Assembly: GCF_016623465.1 (NCBI RefSeq)
Contig: NZ_JAEDAJ010000012.1
Span: forward strand, 1-64,000
Direction of reading: 5' to 3'
Length of the DNA: 64,000 bases
Origin: Brachybacterium halotolerans
GTDB taxonomy: Bacteria; Actinomycetota; Actinomycetes; Actinomycetales; Dermabacteraceae
Made by a program: the position numbers and the translations under genes. This document shows positions 60,971 to 64,000 of this stretch, in pieces. The number at the start of each line of letters is the position of its first letter. Position 1 is the first letter of the stretch. The notes under the pieces were generated by a model. The model saw nothing but the letters and a program-made list of their open reading frames with translations. It had not been told where the DNA came from and made no database searches.

Positions 60971-62344
60971 TCAGGCGCCGGCGATCGCGCCCACGAGCTG
61001 ATTGCCGCCGAGCGCGATGAACACGACCGCGACGATCCCGAGGATCGCGTTGAGCACCCAGCCGTTGCGCCAGCGCTCGGGCATGTGCCGGGAGTTCATG
61101 AGCACCAGCAGCGTGATCGCGAGGAAGGGCATGAACAGCGACCCCAGCACGCCGTAGGCGACGATCACCTGCACGGGCTTGCCGAGCAGCAGCAGGAGCA
61201 TCGGCGGGAACGTCAGCCAGAGGATGAAGAAGCGGTAGTAGGTGCCGCCGATGCGCCGCTTCGGGTGGTCCTCGGGGAGCTTGCGGGCGCTGCCCCAGAA
61301 GTCGGCGAACATGATGGAGACGCCGTTCCACACGCCCAGCACGGAGGAGAACGACGATGCCCAGAAGCCGATGAGGAAGACCCAGCTCATGGCGGTGCCG
61401 TAGCGGGAGGCGAGGACGTCCGCGAGATCCAGCAGACCGCGGTCCTCCTCGCCGATCGCGATGCCGCTGGAGTACAGCAGCTCGGCGCCGACGATGAGCA
61501 TCGCGACCACGAAGATGCCGGAGATGACGTAGGCCATCGCGTTGTCGATCCGCATCACGCGCATCCAGCGCGGCGTGGACCAGCCCTTCTCGGTGAGCCA
61601 GTAGCCGTAGGCGGCGAGCGTGATGGTGCCGCCCACGCCGCCCGCGATGCTCAGGGTGTACCAGAGTCCGCCCTCGGGGATCCGCGGGATCAGCCCTCCT
61701 AGGATGTCCGGGATGTTCGGCAGGGTGATGACGGCCGCGCCGACGACGGTCACGAACATGATGCCGACCAGCACCGCGACGACCTTCTCGAGGGCGTGGT
61801 AGCGGCCGAACCACACGAGCCCCGCGCCGACCAGACCCGAGAAGACCGCGTAGACGGCCAGAGGCATGTGGGCGAACAGACCGATGTCGCCGATCACGGG
61901 CAGCTGCGGGACGAGCGCGGCGATCGGCAGCGCGGAGGCGCTCATGGCGGTCGCACCGTACACGAAGCCCCAGACCATGATGTAGGGCCCGAAGTACCAG
62001 GAGGTCCAGCGGCCCACGCGCCGCCAGCCCTCGAAGATCGAGTGCCCGGTGGCGAGCGTCCAGCGGCCCGCGCCTTCGACGAGGAAGATCTTGATGACGA
62101 CGCCGGCGACCGCGGCCCACAGCAGGGCGTAGCCGTAGCGGGACCCGGCGACGAGGGTCGCCACGAGGTCGCCCGCGCCGATGCCGGTCGCGGCCACGAC
62201 GAGGCCGGGTCCGATGATCCGCCAGCGGGCGGGGCCGGAGGCCTCCTCGACCGCGTCGACGGCGGTGGGCGCCTCCGACGTCGAGGGGGCGTCGGTGCGA
62301 TCTCTGGGGTGCGGGGAGGGGTGCGCTGCGTCCTCGGAGTGCAT
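60971..62344 (-). CDS. Nramp-family divalent metal transporter, atypical
   Basis: This 457-residue membrane protein has about 11 helices and the Nramp fold pattern. Canonical Nramp proteins bind metal with DPGN in helix 1 and MPH in helix 6. Here helix 1 reads ATGIGAGDL (residues 52-60) and the helix 6 region AGGVGGTITLAAYGYWL has no MPH, so the usual Mn/Fe ligands are missing; it belongs to a divergent branch whose substrate is not known. The N-terminal 40 residues are acidic and soluble. There is no Shine-Dalgarno sequence, and TAGCGT lies six bases before the ATG, so it may be leaderless. It follows marR by 65 bases. Confidence 0.8.
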   Translation of the reverse strand: MHSEDAAHPSPHPRDRTDAPSTSEAPTAVDAVEEASGPARWRIIGPGLVVAATGIGAGDLVATLVAGSRYGYALLWAAVAGVVIKIFLVEGAGRWTLATGHSIFEGWRRVGRWTSWYFGPYIMVWGFVYGATAMSASALPIAALVPQLPVIGDIGLFAHMPLAVYAVFSGLVGAGLVWFGRYHALEKVVAVLVGIMFVTVVGAAVITLPNIPDILGGLIPRIPEGGLWYTLSIAGGVGGTITLAAYGYWLTEKGWSTPRWMRVMRIDNAMAYVISGIFVVAMLIVGAELLYSSGIAIGEEDRGLLDLADVLASRYGTAMSWVFLIGFWASSFSSVLGVWNGVSIMFADFWGSARKLPEDHPKRRIGGTYYRFFILWLTFPPMLLLLLGKPVQVIVAYGVLGSLFMPFLAITLLVLMNSRHMPERWRNGWVLNAILGIVAVVFIALGGNQLVGAIAGA

Positions 62345-62350
62345 GCGCCG

Positions 62351-62356
62351 ACGCTA
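62351..62356 (-). promoter_or_regulatory. candidate -10 element of the Nramp-like gene
   Basis: TAGCGT on the minus strand ends six bases before the ATG at 62344 and no ribosome binding site is present. If active, it makes the transporter gene partly independent of marR with a leaderless transcript. Confidence 0.4.
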
Positions 62357-62409
62357 CAGGGCCGAGGCCGCCGTCCGCGCACCGCGGCGCGCCGTCCGCC
62401 CGACGCCCG

Positions 62410-62916
62410 TCAGATCTCCGCGGGCCCGCCCTGCTCGGAGCGCGCCGCGAGCTCGACGACCTTCATCATCCCGGCGTGCAGCGCCTGCACATCGTCCTCG
62501 TCCATCCCCAGGCGCTCGCGCATGATGCCGGGGACGGCCTGCGCGCGCTCGCGCAGGGCCCGGCCGGTGTCGGTGAGCACGATCGCGAGCGAGCGCTCGT
62601 CCTCCGAGGCCCGGGTCCGCTCGAGATAGCCGGTGGACTCGAGCCTCTTCACCAGGGGCGACAGGGTCCCGGGGTCCAGAGCCAGCCGGGAGCTGAGCTC
62701 CTTCAGGGAGAGCGGGGACTCCTGCCACAGGGCGAGCATGACCAGGTACTGCGGATGCGTCAGATGCAGGGGTTCGAGCACGGGCCGGTAGGCCGCGACG
62801 ATCCCGCGGGACGCGCGCGTGATGGCGAAGCACACCTGGCTCTCGAGCGCGAGGGGGTCGACCTCCTGCCGCGCGGCATCGCTCGTCGCGCCCGCGTCTG
62901 CCCGAGTCCCGCTCAC
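62410..62916 (-). CDS. MarR-family regulator, OhrR-like
   Basis: This 168-residue winged-helix protein resembles OhrR: LESQVCFAITRASRGIVAAYRPVL places Cys29 at the position of the peroxide-sensing cysteine, and LTHPQYLVMLALWQ, LSLKELSSRLALDPGTLSPLVKRLE and DERSLAIVLTDTG are the wing and recognition helices. OhrR represses the ohr peroxidase gene until the cysteine is oxidised; no ohr gene is in this window, so its target may be its own operon. The GTG at 62916 has GGGAGGAA upstream and overlaps the stop of the 78-residue gene (GTGA). Confidence 0.85.
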   Translation of the reverse strand: MSGTRADAGATSDAARQEVDPLALESQVCFAITRASRGIVAAYRPVLEPLHLTHPQYLVMLALWQESPLSLKELSSRLALDPGTLSPLVKRLESTGYLERTRASEDERSLAIVLTDTGRALRERAQAVPGIMRERLGMDEDDVQALHAGMMKVVELAARSEQGGPAEI

Positions 62917-63149
62917 GTCGAGGATTCCTCCCGCTGGTCCGTCTGCCTGCTCTCGCTGTCCGTCCGCCTGCTCTCGCGCCACTGCCGATGCAGGTCGCGT
63001 CGGCGCAGGTACTCGCGCTTGCGCCGGGCGCGGGGGTCGATGGCCGAGTCGAGCGTGGCCGGCCCCTTGATGTGCAGCAGGATATAGCTCGTCCGGAACC
63101 CGGTGCGATACAGCCAGGAGAAGGAGTCGGTGCCGCGTGGCCTGTCCAT
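62913..63149 (-). CDS. small hypothetical protein upstream of marR
   Basis: This 78-residue protein starts at ATG 63149 after GGAGGG. It has a short aromatic N-terminal part (SFSWLYRTGFRTSYILLHIKGPA in pieces) and a highly basic, arginine-rich C-terminal half, then Glu/Ser/Thr. No known motif, membrane helix or signal is certain. Its stop overlaps the GTG start of the MarR gene, so translation is coupled and it should be under the same operator. I do not recognise the family. Confidence 0.55.
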   Translation of the reverse strand: MDRPRGTDSFSWLYRTGFRTSYILLHIKGPATLDSAIDPRARRKREYLRRRDLHRQWRESRRTDSESRQTDQREESST

Positions 63150-63173
63150 GTGCCCTCCGTCGACGTCGGTGCC

Positions 63174-63198
63174 TTGCGCACCAATGTTTGGTGCACAA
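63174..63198 (-). promoter_or_regulatory. candidate MarR/OhrR operator
   Basis: TTGCGCACCAA (63174-63184) and TTGGTGCACAA (63188-63198) form an inverted repeat with one mismatch and a TGT centre. It lies 25 bases upstream of the 78-residue gene. The length and A/T-tipped symmetric form suit a MarR-family dimer, and a nearby CACAAT (63208-63203) is a possible -10, so binding would block transcription. Confidence 0.6.
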
Positions 63199-63295
63199 AT
63201 CCATTGTGCGACGCGGAGCGCCTTTCGGCCACCCCTGGGCCGAGAGGGCGATGGGCATCACGGCGGCCGCCGCCCGTCGGACGGCGGCGCGGCGC

Positions 63296-63937
63296 TCAGA
63301 TCCCGCGCAGCCGCTCGACGATGCCGCGCAGGAAGTCGTCGACGTCGGCGCTGCGGTACCCCTCGCGCAGGCGGCGGACGGCGGTGGGCCGTCCGCCGAG
63401 GAGCAGCTGCAGGGCGGCGTCCGCGCGGGAGTGCTCGTCGCCCTCGGCCGTGAGCGCCGCGAAGGCCTGGTCCAGGAGCTGGTCGATGCCGTCCATGTCG
63501 TAGCGGTCCCCGCGGCGCGCCGGGGCGAAGCGCGATTCCTGCAGCTCGGCCGCGATCGCACCCGTCGCGGTGCCCTCGGCGATTCGGCTCGCCCCCTGTG
63601 CCCGCCCCAGCACGGCGGCGGCGGCGGGAGCCGCCCGGGAGTCCAGGAAGTCGTCGACCGCGTCCATCGCGTAGCGGACGCCGGACATGCGCGGGGTGAA
63701 GCGCACGTCGGAGATCCCGCCGAGCAGCTCGAGGTCGCGCCGGCGCCCGGAGGCCCCGACCTCCCGGGCGAGGCGGTCGAGGTACTGGTCGACCTCCTCG
63801 CAGTCGTAGCCGGATCCGAAGCCCTTGACCGTCACGAACCGTGCGCCGGTGAGCAGCGCGACGACGTCGGCGTCGGAGGGGGCGGCGGGGTCGGGAGCGG
63901 TGGGGTCGGAGGCGGAGCCGAAGGGGTCGACGGTCAT
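63296..63937 (-). CDS. DivIVA-motif repeat protein B
   Basis: This 213-residue soluble protein, like the one at 43079, is made of four DivIVA-like motifs: GFGSGYDCEEVDQYLDRL (about residue 40), FTPRMSGVRYAMDAVDDFL (about 80), FAPARRGDRYDMDGIDQLL (about 136) and LREGYRSADVDDFLRGI (about 190). A Pro/Ala/Asp-rich leader of 25 residues precedes them and no coiled coil is evident. The third motif is closest to the third motif of protein A. The ATG at 63937 has no close neighbour upstream in the window; the gene is apart from the marR unit by 146 bases. Confidence 0.8.
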   Translation of the reverse strand: MTVDPFGSASDPTAPDPAAPSDADVVALLTGARFVTVKGFGSGYDCEEVDQYLDRLAREVGASGRRRDLELLGGISDVRFTPRMSGVRYAMDAVDDFLDSRAAPAAAAVLGRAQGASRIAEGTATGAIAAELQESRFAPARRGDRYDMDGIDQLLDQAFAALTAEGDEHSRADAALQLLLGGRPTAVRRLREGYRSADVDDFLRGIVERLRGI

Positions 63938-64000
63938 GGTGGTTCTCCCGGAGCGGAGTGGGATGGGATGAAGGGGATGGAGGGAACGACCGCCGCCGTG
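63938..64000. other. upstream region of DivIVA-repeat gene B (window end)
   Basis: The last 63 bases lie upstream of the start at 63937. On the minus strand GGGAGAACCACC precedes the ATG and includes a GGGAG ribosome binding site. The promoter is not recognisable before the window ends. Confidence 0.4.

Overview
The window is a contiguous block of high-GC actinobacterial housekeeping DNA. Almost every gene is on the minus strand and the order (recA-clgR-cinA-pgsA-ftsK-rnj-dapA-thyX; dapB-M16 peptidase-pnp-rpsO-ribF; truB-rbfA-infB-ylxR-nusA-rimP; proS; rseP-rlmN-cdsA-frr-pyrH-tsf-rpsB-xerC-dprA-comM-yraN-DUF2469-rnhB-lepB-rplS-trmD-rimM-khpA-rpsP) is the usual chromosomal backbone of Micrococcales. 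The very high GC content, the DUF3046, DUF2469, DUF4081-GNAT, DUF4439 and MurT/GatD families, and frequent GTG starts point to a Dermabacteraceae-type organism such as Brachybacterium. That genus call is an inference from style and gene order, not from a database match.

Layout. 1-6649: DNA repair and division block (recA with an SOS box, DUF3046, clgR, cinA, pgsA, ftsK). 6650-6837: a strange C9-G20 homopolymer next to the rnj terminator. 6838-12492: rnj, dapA, thyX, then gatD/murT for lipid II amidation. 12531-14941: HAD phosphatase, a plus-strand AzlCD exporter, and a TPR membrane protein. 14944-21173: dapB, M16 peptidase, pnp, rpsO, ribF. 21517-23091: a secreted L,D-transpeptidase on the plus strand. 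23282-31513: translation and transcription factors. 31746-32819: a ferritin-like lipoprotein. 32936-35107: proS and a small DUF4190 membrane protein. 35405-40793: a plus-strand accessory stretch with a complete ribose-type sugar ABC importer and two SAM methyltransferases. 40800-49679: GNAT, site-2 protease, a DivIVA-repeat protein, rlmN, cdsA, frr, pyrH, tsf, rpsB. 50078-60768: M23 peptidase, xerC, dprA, comM, yraN, DUF2469, rnhB, two signal peptidases, rplS, trmD, rimM, khpA, rpsP. 60971-63937: an atypical Nramp transporter behind a MarR/OhrR-like regulator and a 78-residue protein, then a second DivIVA-repeat protein.

The genes mostly serve ribosome assembly and decoding (rpsB, rpsO, rpsP, rplS, rimM, rimP, rbfA, infB, tsf, frr, trmD, truB, rlmN, proS), RNA turnover (rnj, pnp, rnhB), DNA processing (recA, dprA, comM, xerC, ftsK) and envelope building (dapA, dapB, murT/gatD, pgsA, cdsA, lepB, rseP, LDT, M23). 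Transcription units are well separated by perfect GC-rich hairpins. No tRNA, rRNA, CRISPR array, prophage or insertion sequence was found.

The points most worth a second look are the two proteins built from four DivIVA-like motifs, the small protein-MarR-Nramp unit with a 25-bp operator-like inverted repeat and a transporter lacking the canonical Nramp metal motifs, the C9G20 tract upstream of ftsK, a MurT without the usual cysteine ribbon, and several genes that look leaderless.
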